A program made the position numbers and the translations under genes. Of a DNA stretch of 42,624 nt, positions 1 through 7,575 are shown in pieces. Each line of letters opens with the position of its first letter. Positions within the stretch are counted from its first letter, which is position 1. Below the pieces are notes generated by a model that searched no databases, was not told the origin of the DNA, and saw only the letters and a program-made list of their open reading frames with translations. Source of the stretch: Candidatus Rokuibacteriota bacterium (lineage in GTDB: Bacteria > Methylomirabilota > Methylomirabilia > Rokubacteriales > CSP1-6); contig JAUSJX010000045.1 of the NCBI GenBank assembly GCA_030647435.1, forward strand, positions 1 through 42,624. The letters run 5' to 3'.

Positions 1-170
1 TCATCCGCAAGCATCGGGTTGACGACGCGACGTTCAAGGCGCTCCGGACACGGCTCGGCGATGACGGACTCATCCAGCTCACGGGGGCGATCGGCTATTA
101 CAGCATGCTGTCGATGACGGTGAACGCCTGCGAGCTGGAAGTCGGCAAGGGCGCCGAGGTTCTGCAATGA
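1..170 (+). CDS. Carboxymuconolactone decarboxylase-like protein, C-terminal part
   Basis: The open frame enters from the left edge (codons from base 3) and stops with TGA at 168-170. The visible 55 residues end in LIQLTGAIGYYSMLSMTVN followed by ACELEVGKGAEVLQ, the usual C-terminal helix of carboxymuconolactone-decarboxylase/AhpD-like proteins in catabolic clusters. The CxxC active-site region expected upstream lies outside the window, so whether it is a decarboxylase or a peroxidase-type member cannot be told. Its TGA overlaps the ATG of the next, broken reading frame (ATGA). Confidence 0.7.
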   Translation, partial: IRKHRVDDATFKALRTRLGDDGLIQLTGAIGYYSMLSMTVNACELEVGKGAEVLQ

Positions 171-240
171 TCGTCGACGCGCAGGTCCACATCTGCCTGT
201 GCAAGGACGGCTGGAAGGCCGTGGCCTATCACCCGCCGGC
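167..240 (+). pseudogene. Start of an amidohydrolase gene, truncated
   Basis: The ATG at 167 overlaps the preceding stop (ATGA), as in a translationally coupled operon. The first residues, MIVDAQVHI, are the typical opening of TIM-barrel amidohydrolase (amidohydrolase 2 family) proteins, whose DxH supplies metal ligands. After about ten residues the similarity ends and the frame runs on antisense through sodC, so the rest of the gene is missing. I read this as the 5' stub left by a deletion or rearrangement. The evidence is short, so the family call is tentative. Confidence 0.4.
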
Positions 241-241
241 C

Positions 242-829
242 CTAGCCGCCGCGCTCGATGACCCCGCACGCGATGCGGCGGCCGCTGTTGCCGGCCGGAT
301 CGGTCCGCATGTCATCGGGGCCCTCATGCACGACAAGGGCGGTCCTCCCGCCATCGAGCAGCGACGCCGACCCGGGTTTGAGGGTCACGCGGGGATCGGT
401 GACCTCGAGGTGGCCATAGCCTGTGGCGTCCACGGTGATGTTGGGGAGATCGCCCGCGTGAGGCCCGCGCGGGTTCTCGGTGCCGTGCTCGGCCTTCTTC
501 GGGTTGAAGTGGGCGCCAGCGGAGTCGAAGTTCGGCGCATCACATCGTCCCACCTCGTGGATGTGGACGGCTTTGATGCCCGGCGTGACACCCTTGAGAT
601 CGAGCAGAATACGGACTCCGTCATCTCCCTGTAGAAGCACGGCGCTCCCCACCACGCGGCCGCTGGAATCCTTGAGCGTCACGCCGGCAACGGGAGGGCC
701 CGAGGTCACGCCCGGGATGTAGGGCATGCTGCACGCGCTCAGGGAGAGCGCCAGCGCGACGATCCAGGCCACGCTCCTCAAGGTGGTCACTGGTATCGGG
801 TATCGGGGTCGTGTCTTGTAATCACGCAT
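242..829 (-). CDS. sodC: Cu/Zn superoxide dismutase, lipoprotein
   Basis: It converts superoxide to oxygen and peroxide outside the cytoplasm. The 195-residue product starts at ATG 829; a longer frame upstream is antisense to its neighbour. The N-terminal hydrophobic stretch ends in a lipobox, LSLSAC, so it is probably a lipoprotein. The metal site is complete: HIHEVGRC gives two copper His and the first disulfide Cys, then GAHFNP, the HGTENPRGPHAGD zinc loop, a late LVVHEG copper His, and RRIACGV with the second disulfide Cys. It starts 14 bases after the stop of the TIGR04076-like gene and probably forms an operon with it and the C_GCAxxG gene, a redox-stress set. Confidence 0.93.
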   Translation of the reverse strand: MRDYKTRPRYPIPVTTLRSVAWIVALALSLSACSMPYIPGVTSGPPVAGVTLKDSSGRVVGSAVLLQGDDGVRILLDLKGVTPGIKAVHIHEVGRCDAPNFDSAGAHFNPKKAEHGTENPRGPHAGDLPNITVDATGYGHLEVTDPRVTLKPGSASLLDGGRTALVVHEGPDDMRTDPAGNSGRRIACGVIERGG

Positions 830-843
830 CGCCCTGGCGGATT

Positions 844-1266
844 CTACTTCACGCGCTCCACGGAGACCTTCATGAGGATCTTGCCCCACCCTCCCTTGTC
901 GAGCCCCACGTCCGAGCACTGCACCACCGCGGTCCGCTCGTTGTTCGGGTCCGAGTGGGCGATGAAGCGCTCGTAGATCTGGTTCACCGGGCTCTCGAGG
1001 GCGGCCAGGGCGAAGATGCACATCTTCTCCGGGCACTCCCGGGTGATCATCTGGCCATTGCCGTCCATGACGAACGTCTGCCCCACGGTGTGATGGGCGT
1101 GGCACCCGTGGGACTCGATCACCTCGGCGACGATGCGGGACGTCACGAACTCGGGGCTCTCGGTCACCATCTTCACCTTCAGCGGATCCGACCGGAAGAC
1201 GGCCATCTCCGCGTCCGTGTAGCCCATGTGCGTCTGGAACCGCTCCCAGAGATCTTCCTTGTCCAT
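844..1266 (-). CDS. TIGR04076-like Cys-containing small protein
   Basis: A 140-residue protein of unknown function. I chose ATG 1266 because AGGAGG lies five bases upstream; a GTG six bases earlier would overlap this site. The central part has a GCHAHHTVGQTF segment, then RECPEKMCIFALAAL, and a later VVQCSDVG. The pattern C..H.vGq.F, CP..., ..v.C.D resembles the small TIGR04076 family, which has conserved Cys residues and no established biochemical role. It lies between a C_GCAxxG redox protein and sodC on the same strand, which fits a redox or metal-related job by association only. The family assignment is from memory of the pattern and is moderate. Confidence 0.7.
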   Translation of the reverse strand: MDKEDLWERFQTHMGYTDAEMAVFRSDPLKVKMVTESPEFVTSRIVAEVIESHGCHAHHTVGQTFVMDGNGQMITRECPEKMCIFALAALESPVNQIYERFIAHSDPNNERTAVVQCSDVGLDKGGWGKILMKVSVERVK

Positions 1267-1338
1267 GGTCACCTCCTCAGTGGCCGTCCTTTCGCCGTCT
1301 TGCCCTCATCTGCGCCACGGCGGCTCTCATCGTTTGCC

Positions 1339-1782
1339 TCAGGGCGCTTGCAGCAGCTCCACCACGGTCTGGTAGGCGACGCCCACCGCGGGCATGCAGA
1401 CGGTCCGGGGCACGTCCGAGGCGTAGAATCGCTTGACGCCTTCCCGCGTGCCGAGGTCCATTCCCGTCAGGTCTCGGCAGTCCACGTGGCCCATGGCGGC
1501 CTCGAAGCGACGGCGCAGTTCCTGCGTCAAGGCATAGGCCTTGGCATCGCGCTCCGCCGGATCGCGCCGCCCGTGCCGCAGGCCGATGGCCATGACCGCC
1601 CCGGCCAGGGCTCCGCACACTGACCCGGTTCCACCGATGCCTCCGCCGAAGGCGGTGGCGATGCCGGGAACGACCTCCTACTCGATTCCCAGGTGCCGGC
1701 ACACGGCCAGCAGGACCGCCTCCGATCAGTAGTAGCCCTGCGCCATCAGCTGCTGCGCAGGATTGAGATCCGCCGTCGTCAT
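1339..1782 (-). pseudogene. C_GCAxxG_C_C family redox protein with in-frame TGA and TAG
   Basis: From ATG 1782, preceded by an AGGGGG ribosome-binding site, one frame reads MTTADLNPAQQLMAQGYY, then TGA (1726-1728), SEAVLLAVCRHLGIE, then TAG (1678-1680), then EVVPGIATAFGGGIGGTGS and VCGALAGAVMAIGL to the stop at 1339. This is the full ~147-codon C_GCAxxG_C_C family fold, and the other conserved cysteines are present (VCGAL, VDCRDL, RTVCMP). The TGA sits exactly where the family has its first conserved Cys (GYNCxxAV). That position plus a hairpin downstream suggests selenocysteine. The TAG has no such excuse and argues for decay. Both readings are open; see the finding. Confidence 0.75.
1692..1717 (-). 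promoter_or_regulatory. Candidate bacterial SECIS hairpin after the in-frame TGA
   Basis: Read on the minus strand the element folds as an outer GGU/ACC stem, a CCU bulge, an inner perfect six-pair stem GCUGGC/GCCGGC and a five-base loop CGUGU. The loop begins 21 bases after the UGA and has G at its second position. Known bacterial SECIS elements have a small apical loop with an early G some 16-37 bases after UGA, and E. coli fdhF has a similar outer GGU/ACC stem with a bulge. The hairpin is seen in the sequence; its function is inferred. Confidence 0.4.
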
Positions 1783-2155
1783 CGGCTTTCCCCCTCGGGA
1801 AATCTGGCGCGTAGTCAACATAAACGAACATGGGCCACTGGCCCACCCTGCCACATGAAAATCGGGTACTTACACGCCGATTTTCTGAGCAAAGCCCGTT
1901 CTCGGAGACGGCGGCTGTCACCGCGCAGACGAACCGTGGCCGGGAGCCAGCGGGGGCAGGCGGGCTTGCTCGACGTTGGAGAGAAGCCGGGTGTTCTCGG
2001 GCAGCTCGGCCTCGATCGTCGTCCGCCGTACGGGAGATGGACCTTCATGGAGGCCTCGCTTCCTTGACGGGTCACACGCTCATCGCTACAGTGCGGCCAT
2101 ACTAACCCTGCGGCTCCGGCGACGCGACGACCAATAATCTGACAGGAAGACGACG
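1783..2155. other. Intergenic stretch, no gene seen
   Basis: Divergent region between the C_GCAxxG gene (minus) and the plus-strand acyl-CoA dehydrogenase group. Short open frames exist on both strands but lack family resemblance and ribosome-binding sites. It presumably holds promoters for both sides; I could not fix -35/-10 boxes with confidence. Confidence 0.5.
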
Positions 2156-2293
2156 ATGAAGTTCAAACGACGATACGCAAGCCTCGGCCGCTACTCGAAC
2201 GGCCCCGCGGCGGTGGAGCTGGGGCGCGCGGCCGAGCTCGGCAGGACGTACTGGCTGGAGAAAGCGGAAGCGGAGATGAGGACGCGAGACTAG
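2156..2293 (+). CDS. Small ORF upstream of acyl-CoA dehydrogenase
   Basis: A 45-residue frame starting at ATG 2156, with AGGAAG seven bases upstream, and ending in TAG 20 bases before the acyl-CoA dehydrogenase start. The product is basic and helical (ELGRAAELGRTYWLEKAEAE). I do not recognise a family. The ribosome-binding site and close spacing suggest translation with the next gene, but it could equally be the tail of a lost larger gene. Confidence 0.35.
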   Translation: MKFKRRYASLGRYSNGPAAVELGRAAELGRTYWLEKAEAEMRTRD

Positions 2294-2312
2294 ACAGCCT
2301 CAAGGAGACGCC

Positions 2313-3503
2313 ATGGACTTCAAGCTGTCCCCCACGGAGGAGGCGTTCCGCGACGGGCTCAGGGCCTGGCTCGAGGCGCACTGCCCGCGGGACTGGGAAA
2401 AGACCCGGCAGGCTCTGGGCAGCCCCGAGGCGCGTGCGGAATTCCTCATCGACTGGCAGCGACGGTTGCACGCGGCCGGATACGTGGGACTGCACTGGCC
2501 AATCGCCTACGGCGGCCGCGGCGCCACCGTCATGGAGCAGGCGATCTTCTACGAGGAGCTGGCACGGGCGCGGGCGCCCGAGCTCGCGAACGCGATCGGC
2601 CTGGACATGGCCGGCCCCGCCATCATGGTCCACGGCACGGAGGCGCAGAAGCGCTTCCACCTGCCCCGCATCCTGGCCGCCGAGCACGTCTTCTGCCAGG
2701 GCTTCTCCGAGCCGGGCGCGGGCAGCGACCTGGCCTCGCTCCAGACCCGGGCCGAGCGCAGGGAGGGGGCCTACCGCATCACCGGGCAGAAGGTCTGGAC
2801 GTCCTTCGCGCACTACGCCAACTGGTGCACGATCCTGGCGCGCACGGACCCCAGCGCGGCCCGCCACCGAGGGCTGACCTACTTCCTGGTGGACATGAAG
2901 AGCCCCGGCTTCACGGTGCGGCCGCTGCGCCAGATGAGCGGCGACGCCGAGTTCAGCGAGGTGTTTCTGGACGGCGTGGAGGTGCCGGCGGACGGCGTGC
3001 TGGGGCAGGAGCACGACGGGTGGAAGGTGGCCATCACAACGCTCATGTTCGAGCGCGGACCCCGGACCCTCACGCGCCAACTCATCCTGCGCCAGGGCCT
3101 CGCCGAGCTGCTCGCGCAGGCGCGCACGCCTACCCGCGCCGGGCGGTCCGCTGCCGGTGACCCCCTCATCCGCCAGCGCCTGGCCCAGCTGTACATCGAC
3201 ACGGAGACCCTGCGATACGCGAACCTGCGCATCCTCACCCGGCTGCTGAGGGGCGAGCCGGCGGGACCGGAGGGCTCGGCCTCCAAGCTGTTCTTCAGCG
3301 AGACATGGCAGAAGGTAGCGGAGCTCGCACTGGAGATGCAGGGCGCCTACGCCACGCTCGGGGCGGGCAGCGAGTGGACGCCCGAGGACGGGCGGTGGCA
3401 GTACCGGGCCCTGCGCTCGCGCGGGAACACCATCCAGGGCGGCACCTCCGAGATCATGCGGAACATCCTCGCCGAGCGCGTGCTCGGGCTGCCGAAGGAC
3501 TGA
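2313..3503 (+). CDS. Acyl-CoA dehydrogenase
   Basis: A 396-residue FAD-dependent alpha,beta-dehydrogenase of acyl-CoA thioesters, passing electrons to ETF; full length for the family. The start ATG has AAGGAG six bases upstream. Visible blocks are the N-terminal helical domain, the flavin-binding signature GFSEPGAGSDLASLQT, the beta-domain ITGQKVWTSFAHYANWC, and the C-terminal GNTIQGGTSEIMRNILAERV that binds FAD across the dimer. It belongs to the long-insert FadE-like acyl-CoA dehydrogenases often seen in steroid and branched-acid degradation; the substrate cannot be read. The catalytic Glu was not assigned. Confidence 0.95.
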   Translation: MDFKLSPTEEAFRDGLRAWLEAHCPRDWEKTRQALGSPEARAEFLIDWQRRLHAAGYVGLHWPIAYGGRGATVMEQAIFYEELARARAPELANAIGLDMAGPAIMVHGTEAQKRFHLPRILAAEHVFCQGFSEPGAGSDLASLQTRAERREGAYRITGQKVWTSFAHYANWCTILARTDPSAARHRGLTYFLVDMKSPGFTVRPLRQMSGDAEFSEVFLDGVEVPADGVLGQEHDGWKVAITTLMFERGPRTLTRQLILRQGLAELLAQARTPTRAGRSAAGDPLIRQRLAQLYIDTETLRYANLRILTRLLRGEPAGPEGSASKLFFSETWQKVAELALEMQGAYATLGAGSEWTPEDGRWQYRALRSRGNTIQGGTSEIMRNILAERVLGLPKD

Positions 3504-3521
3504 CCCGGAAGGGGAGCCGCC

Positions 3522-3698
3522 ATGACCACGGTGAGGGTGGATCCTGTTGCGACGCTACGATTCTTTGATGAGTGCCCTGCTCGCAGCATCGGGCATGCTG
3601 CGGCTCTAGTGGCGATGGTGGGTGAGGATCTGGCTGTGGGAGCACTGAAGCGGTATTTGGAGTCAGCTTGGATGGTGATCCAGATCGCTGATCTGTAG
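3522..3698 (+). CDS. Small ORF of unknown function after acyl-CoA dehydrogenase
   Basis: Frame of 58 codons from ATG 3522, preceded by GGAAGGGGAGCC, to TAG at 3698. The opening (MTTVRVDP) looks like a normal gene start just 18 bases after the dehydrogenase stop. The remainder (IGHAAALVAMVGEDLAVGAL, then KRYLESAW) is lower in GC than its neighbours and unrelated to fatty-acid genes. It may be a chimera: an authentic start fused to foreign sequence at a rearrangement junction. No family recognised. Confidence 0.35.
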   Translation: MTTVRVDPVATLRFFDECPARSIGHAAALVAMVGEDLAVGALKRYLESAWMVIQIADL

Positions 3699-4098
3699 CA
3701 GGTCGAAATCATTCGCGAGAGTGCGTAGATAACATAACGCCTGTTCGCGGACGCGGCGGCCCCCAGGGCCGGCCCATCGGGCGTTGCCAGGCGCCGCCGC
3801 CGCTCGTAGCGCGATCGTCTCACGAGAATGCACCAATCGCACTATTGAGGGCCCACCATCTCGGCGCATAGTCTCCTCGTGCGGCCACGCGTCTGCCTGT
3901 CTCAGCCGCCGAGGAGGTGACCGCAACCACTGGCTTTTTCGGGACCGTGACGATCTCATCATGAATGGCGAATAGATGGCGATCGCTCATGCCGGTCTTC
4001 GAGGAGATTACCGCGAGATCGCGCCGCTGAAGCTCGTCGTGACGATCGGAAGGCCGGAACGGGAAATCTGGACTGAGCGCTAACCAAAAGGAGGGGCC
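3699..4098. other. Intergenic stretch, no gene seen
   Basis: About 400 bases without a convincing gene on either strand. GC content is uneven, and an AT-richer patch lies near 3700-3745. The last 15 bases contain AAAAGGAGGGG, the ribosome-binding site of the DUF362 gene. Nothing else could be supported. Confidence 0.5.
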
Positions 4099-5448
4099 AT
4101 GGCTTCCACTGTGTATTACATGAATGCCCGGAGCGCATCGCTCGAGACGGGCCTGGTGCCCAAGCTGCTGGCCGTGTTCGACGCGGCCGGTTTCGACAAG
4201 CTGATCAAGCCGAAGGACGTGGTGGCTATCAAGACCCACTGCGGAGAGTGGAACAACACCGGCTATCTGCGCCCCGTGTACGCTCGGGCCCTGGCGGACC
4301 GGGTCAAGAGCCTGGGCGGAAGACCCTTCGTGTGCGACACCACGACGCTGCCGTACAGCCCCTACGCCAGCCGCGTCACCGAACTGGACTTCCTCACCAC
4401 GGCCGAGCGCAACGGATACAGTCCCGCCGTTCTGGGGTGCCCGTTCATCTGCGCCGATGGATTCATGGGGACCGACGATTACCGGGTCGACCTTCCGGAA
4501 GGGTACATCCTCAAGGAGGCTTTCATTGCCACTGCCATCGCCGCGGCCGACGTCCTCATCACGTTGACCCATTTCAAGGGCCACGCCATGGGCGTCATCG
4601 GAGGAGCCATCAAGAACCTCGGCATCGGCGCACAGTCCAAGCGAGGCAAATTCAACGTCCACATGGGTGGCCATCCACGTTATGGCTTCACCGGGGCGGC
4701 GACGCTTCACCCGGAGAAGCTCGCGGGCCTCAATGGCGGAAACGGCGGGAAATGGCTGGAAGACATCTGCCCTTACGGCCTCGTACACGTCAGGGACAAG
4801 TCCATCGAATGGGATCAGGAGAACTGCCCCACCTGCCGCGCCTGCATGGGTCCCATGACCAGTTGCGGTGTCCTGGAGGTGCACAACGCCAATCAGGAAG
4901 CAGCCAATGCTGCCATTGCCGATGCCTGCCTCGCGACCATCAAGGCCGTGGGCAAGGGGAAGGTCGCGTTCATCAACCTGGCTCTGGATCTCACGCCTGG
5001 ATGTGACTGTCAGGGTTTCAGCGACATGCCCATTGTCCCGAATCTGGGCGTCTTCGCCAGCTATGACCCGGTGGCGATTGACAAGGCATGCATCGACAAG
5101 GCGACCGGCGCCATCGGGATCTCCGGCTCCACGGCTGCCGAGAAGGGGGTGCTGGACGCGGGCGAGCGCAAGTTCGAGGCGTGCTCTTCCCGAGCACCAG
5201 GTGTCAGCGAAGAGATCCAGCTTGTCACCGGCGAGATCATCGGGCTGGGAAGCAGGCAGTACGACCTGGTAGAGGTCGTCCAGGGAAAGCCGGAGGACTT
5301 CGCATTTTCGCCTGATTCGCGCCCGGTCGGGTTGCGATTCCGCGACAAGTTCGCCAAGTTCTCGCCCTTCCCCTACGACCGTTACGACGGCAAGGGCTTT
5401 CTGCGAGAAGACGAAGTGGACCTGGGCCGGGTCAACCCCGGCCGGTGA
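4099..5448 (+). CDS. DUF362 domain protein (Fe-S cluster-binding type)
   Basis: A 449-residue cytoplasmic protein of the DUF362 family; start ATG with AAAGGAGGGG upstream. The N-terminal half has the DUF362 pattern DVVAIKTHCGEWNNTGYLRP, VCDTTTLPYSPY, ADVLITLTHFKGHAMGVIGG and AIKNLGIGAQSKRGK. A central cysteine group, ENCPTCRACMGPMTSCG, resembles part of a ferredoxin-like iron-sulfur site (here four Cys in a compact array), and a second pair occurs in GCDCQGFSD. Family members are suggested to be Fe-S binding or redox accessory proteins, with no defined reaction. No partner gene adjoins it. Confidence 0.9.
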   Translation: MASTVYYMNARSASLETGLVPKLLAVFDAAGFDKLIKPKDVVAIKTHCGEWNNTGYLRPVYARALADRVKSLGGRPFVCDTTTLPYSPYASRVTELDFLTTAERNGYSPAVLGCPFICADGFMGTDDYRVDLPEGYILKEAFIATAIAAADVLITLTHFKGHAMGVIGGAIKNLGIGAQSKRGKFNVHMGGHPRYGFTGAATLHPEKLAGLNGGNGGKWLEDICPYGLVHVRDKSIEWDQENCPTCRACMGPMTSCGVLEVHNANQEAANAAIADACLATIKAVGKGKVAFINLALDLTPGCDCQGFSDMPIVPNLGVFASYDPVAIDKACIDKATGAIGISGSTAAEKGVLDAGERKFEACSSRAPGVSEEIQLVTGEIIGLGSRQYDLVEVVQGKPEDFAFSPDSRPVGLRFRDKFAKFSPFPYDRYDGKGFLREDEVDLGRVNPGR

Positions 5449-5449
5449 T

Positions 5450-5831
5450 GCCGGACGAAGCACCACTTCCTCCAGCGCGGCGGCCGGACCGGTCGTCATC
5501 GGCGGCCTGCTGCGCCTCACGGGAGCCGCCTCGCAGTACTCCCTGTCCATGAACCGCGGCATCGAGATCGCGCTTGCGCAAGCCGATCATCTGTTCCAGT
5601 CCTTGCTCCACCGCGCATTCACGACCGGTCTATGTCTTCGATCGCTCGGCTCGACCCACCGCTCGTTCGCACGATCATTGATTGATTCCCGAAAACTCGA
5701 GAAGGCCGCGGCCCGGCCCACTCTCGCCCACCGCCTCGACTACTTCACACAGGCCCCACGTGAAGGGGCTCGTGCCCCACCACAACATCTTCAACTTCGG
5801 TCGGATGCAGGACGTGTGGGCCGACAGGTAG
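5450..5831 (+). pseudogene. Branched-chain-type ABC substrate-binding protein, middle deleted
   Basis: Two pieces of one gene type lie in order on the plus strand. At 5486-5600 a frame reads GPVVIGGLLRLTGAASQYSL then SMNRGIEIALAQ, the N-terminal beta strand and helix of Leu/Ile/Val-type periplasmic binding proteins just after the signal peptide. At 5757-5831, in another frame, HVKGLVPHHNIFNFGRMQDV then WADR and TAG match the C-terminal end of the same class. Roughly 300 residues between them are missing. I infer internal deletion of a liv-type binding protein; the short length of both pieces limits certainty. Confidence 0.6.
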
Positions 5832-5861
5832 TCGAGGCGGGAGCGGGCGCCGGCGCGACAA

Positions 5862-6719
5862 TCAGTCCGAAGGGCGGGTCCGGATCTCGTCGAGCACGGG
5901 AAGGATGTGCTCGCGGAAGCGGGCGGGGTTCTCGCACATGGGGAAGTGCCCGAGACCGGGCATGGCGCGGAAGGTCGCGCCGCGTACCGCTGCCGCCAGC
6001 GCCTGGCCCATCGCCGGCGTGCTCGACCAGTCGTACTCGCCGGTGAGGACGTAGAGCGGTGTCTTCGTGGTGTCGATGTTGGCGGCGAGGCCCGTGAGGT
6101 CGTGATCGACGTTGTAGTAGTGGAGGTCGCCCTTGAAGACCCCGGGCGCTCCCTGGGAGTAGACCCACGCGGTCTCGCGGCGGAAGGCCTCCGGGCTCTG
6201 GGGTGCCGTGATGCCGTACATGAGGCCGGCCCGGTACTCGTTGCTGATGCGCGGATGGTGGAGGAACGAGAGGTCGCGGCGAGCGGGCGTGCAGAGGGAC
6301 CCTTCCAGGCCGATGGCCGCGCGGAAGACGCCGGGATGGTAGCAGGCGAGGTCGGCGGCCAGGTGGCCGCCGATCGAGCAACCCATGAACACCGGGCGGT
6401 CGAGCGCGAGCTCGGCGGCCAGCGTGACGGGCACCTTCATGAAGAAGTCCCGCGTCAGCCGGTATTCCTCCGTCCACCACTCGACGGCGGCCGGCGGCAC
6501 CGACTTCGCGTGGTACGGAAGGTCGTACGCGATCATCCGGAAGTGCCGGCCGACGTCGGCGTCCTCGAGCAAGTGGCGCCACTGACGGCCGTCGGCGCCC
6601 GCGGTGTGCTGGAGCAGGAGCGGGATCCCCGCGCCCGCCTCCTCGAAGTAGACGCGGTACTCCACCCCGTCGATCGCGAGGTACACGTAGCGGCCGGTGG
6701 CAGCATCGAAGCGAGCCAT
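5862..6719 (-). CDS. Alpha/beta hydrolase
   Basis: A 285-residue single-domain alpha/beta hydrolase. ATG 6719 shares its A with the stop of the SCP2-like gene (TGATG), so the two are coupled. Features in order: an oxyanion-side QHTAGADGRQWRH loop, the nucleophile elbow MGCSIGGHLA (Gly-Cys-Ser-Ile-Gly, Ser as nucleophile), a cap with aromatic residues, the late Asp region VLTGEYDWSSTP, and the His in MPGLGHFPMCENP. The catalytic triad is therefore complete. Likely an ester or C-C bond hydrolase; the substrate is unknown. A longer upstream frame is antisense noise. Confidence 0.88.
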   Translation of the reverse strand: MARFDAATGRYVYLAIDGVEYRVYFEEAGAGIPLLLQHTAGADGRQWRHLLEDADVGRHFRMIAYDLPYHAKSVPPAAVEWWTEEYRLTRDFFMKVPVTLAAELALDRPVFMGCSIGGHLAADLACYHPGVFRAAIGLEGSLCTPARRDLSFLHHPRISNEYRAGLMYGITAPQSPEAFRRETAWVYSQGAPGVFKGDLHYYNVDHDLTGLAANIDTTKTPLYVLTGEYDWSSTPAMGQALAAAVRGATFRAMPGLGHFPMCENPARFREHILPVLDEIRTRPSD

Positions 6720-7111
6720 CAGCGTCCCTCTCCGGTGGAGGCGCGAAGCGTGCGCATCACGGCGAAAAGCCGCGCGGCGGCCTGGTAGTACGCGCTCAGC
6801 GAGAGCATGTCTCCGACAACCTGGAACCCGTGATGCTGCACGCAGCCCCCGAGCAGGTCCTGGTAGAACGGCCGCGGCACCGCGGCGAGAAACTGCGCCC
6901 AGCCGTCGTCCGGCGCGACGACGGTGATCGTGGCCGGCTGGCCGGGCGCGCTCTCCCGGCAGCTCGCGACCCGGCCGTCCGCAATCTCGATGCGAAGGGC
7001 GCACGACGGCGATTCGAGGCTGAGCGTGGCATTCCAGTAGCGCGCGGCCATGCGGAACTCGGGATCCGCGTCGATGCTGGATTGGAGCCGTGTCGGGTCG
7101 GAGAGCTGCAT
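6719..7111 (-). CDS. SCP2 sterol-binding domain-like protein
   Basis: 130 residues from ATG 7111, with GGGAGGGG about eight bases upstream. The sequence RIEIADGRVASCRESAPGQP followed by ATITVVAPDDGWAQFLAAVP and a C-terminal HGFQVVGDMLSLSAYYQAAARLF has the layout of SCP2/alkyl-sulfatase C-terminal lipid-binding folds (a sheet around a hydrophobic tunnel). Single-domain copies sit in many catabolic operons and probably bind hydrophobic acyl compounds. Coupling to the downstream hydrolase suggests a shared lipid-like or aromatic substrate; this is inference. Confidence 0.72.
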   Translation of the reverse strand: MQLSDPTRLQSSIDADPEFRMAARYWNATLSLESPSCALRIEIADGRVASCRESAPGQPATITVVAPDDGWAQFLAAVPRPFYQDLLGGCVQHHGFQVVGDMLSLSAYYQAAARLFAVMRTLRASTGEGR

Positions 7112-7446
7112 CGTGGTGTCCCCTCCCGGAAAGGGTCTAATTTTACCATGGCGGCGATCCCGATCGCCGAGACGGTGATTGCCCCGTCGAGGTCGGACGC
7201 ATCCGAGAGGATAGGCAACATGAACGCCCTCCGGCATCACTCCCCCGTTGCTTGGCCCCCGTCACCATGACGTAAGCCCCCAGACCCGGACGCCGGCGCC
7301 CCCGGGGGGCAGATCACCTACCGCCTGTGTTCACAACGGTCCGGTTGCGAACGATCCCAAGAAGGGTCGAGGGTCCGGCAAGTACTTCGTGCCCACTGTG
7401 CTGCGCCGCGCCGCTCAACGCGCGGGTCGGGCCGATGGGAAACAAA
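7112..7446. other. Region between the SCP2-like gene and the first tRNA-Lys fragment
   Basis: No gene supported. It contains copy A of a dispersed repeat near 7217-7303. The left end should hold the promoter of the SCP2-like/hydrolase pair. Confidence 0.5.
7217..7303 (+). repeat. Dispersed repeat, copy A
   Basis: Shares an ordered set of blocks with copies at 38503-38575 and 40552-40633: AACATGAAC, a CCCC-rich part, GGCCCC-GTCAC-(A/G)TGAC, and (C)TCGGACGCCGGC or a close variant. Copies A and C match from the first block; copy B only over the central part. Identity was judged by eye. Its nature is unknown; it is not a tRNA piece. Confidence 0.45.
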
Positions 7447-7491
7447 GCGGCAGTCAATCGCCTAGACGACTAGAGTGGTAGCAAAAACGGC

Positions 7492-7525
7492 ATCGGCCAC
7501 CCCCGATGTGCCGGAAGTGGCCGAT
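7492..7525 (-). terminator. Rho-independent terminator of the tRNA-Lys fragment, copy 1
   Basis: On the minus strand, downstream of the tRNA CCA end, a nine-pair stem ATCGGCCAC/GTGGCCGAT with a 16-base loop is followed by GCCGTTTTTGC. The position and T-run fit termination of a tRNA transcript. Confidence 0.7.
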
Positions 7526-7530
7526 TCAAG

Positions 7531-7575
7531 TGGTGGGCCGTGGAGGACTCGAACCTCCGACCCGCTGATTAAGAG
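7531..7575 (-). repeat. tRNA-Lys(CTT) 3' half, attachment-site copy 1
   Basis: On the minus strand it reads from CTCTTAATCAGC (anticodon loop with CTT, then the 3' anticodon stem), through the variable loop and the T arm GGAGGTTCGAGTCCTCC, to the acceptor end CGGCCCACCA with an encoded CCA. The D arm and 5' half are absent to the right, so this is not a functional tRNA. The break at the anticodon loop is a common crossover position for tyrosine integrases using tRNA genes. Confidence 0.85.

Larger units (their letters stand above)
7447..7575 (-). repeat. Long direct repeat, left copy (tRNA-Lys 3' half plus flank)
   Basis: About 129 bases repeated at 29797-29936 with near identity apart from an 11-base insertion in the right copy. 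It contains a short frame ending AAVNRLDD, a hairpin terminator and the tRNA-Lys 3' half. The repeat extends well past the tRNA, so more than the minimal crossover core is duplicated. The AAVNRLDD piece may be the tail of an integrase; that is a weak guess. Confidence 0.8.

Noticed and set aside
1678-1680. TAG read as pyrrolysine in the C_GCAxxG gene
   Set aside because: The position is variable in the family, sodC next door uses TAG as its stop, and no pyl genes are seen; mutation is simpler.
3820-5562. A 580-codon minus-strand frame
   Set aside because: It is antisense to the DUF362 gene, which has strong family motifs and a ribosome-binding site; the minus frame has none.
7531-7575. Functional tRNA-Lys gene at any of the four copies
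   Set aside because: None has a D arm, acceptor 5' strand or 5' anticodon stem next to it; all are 3' halves only.
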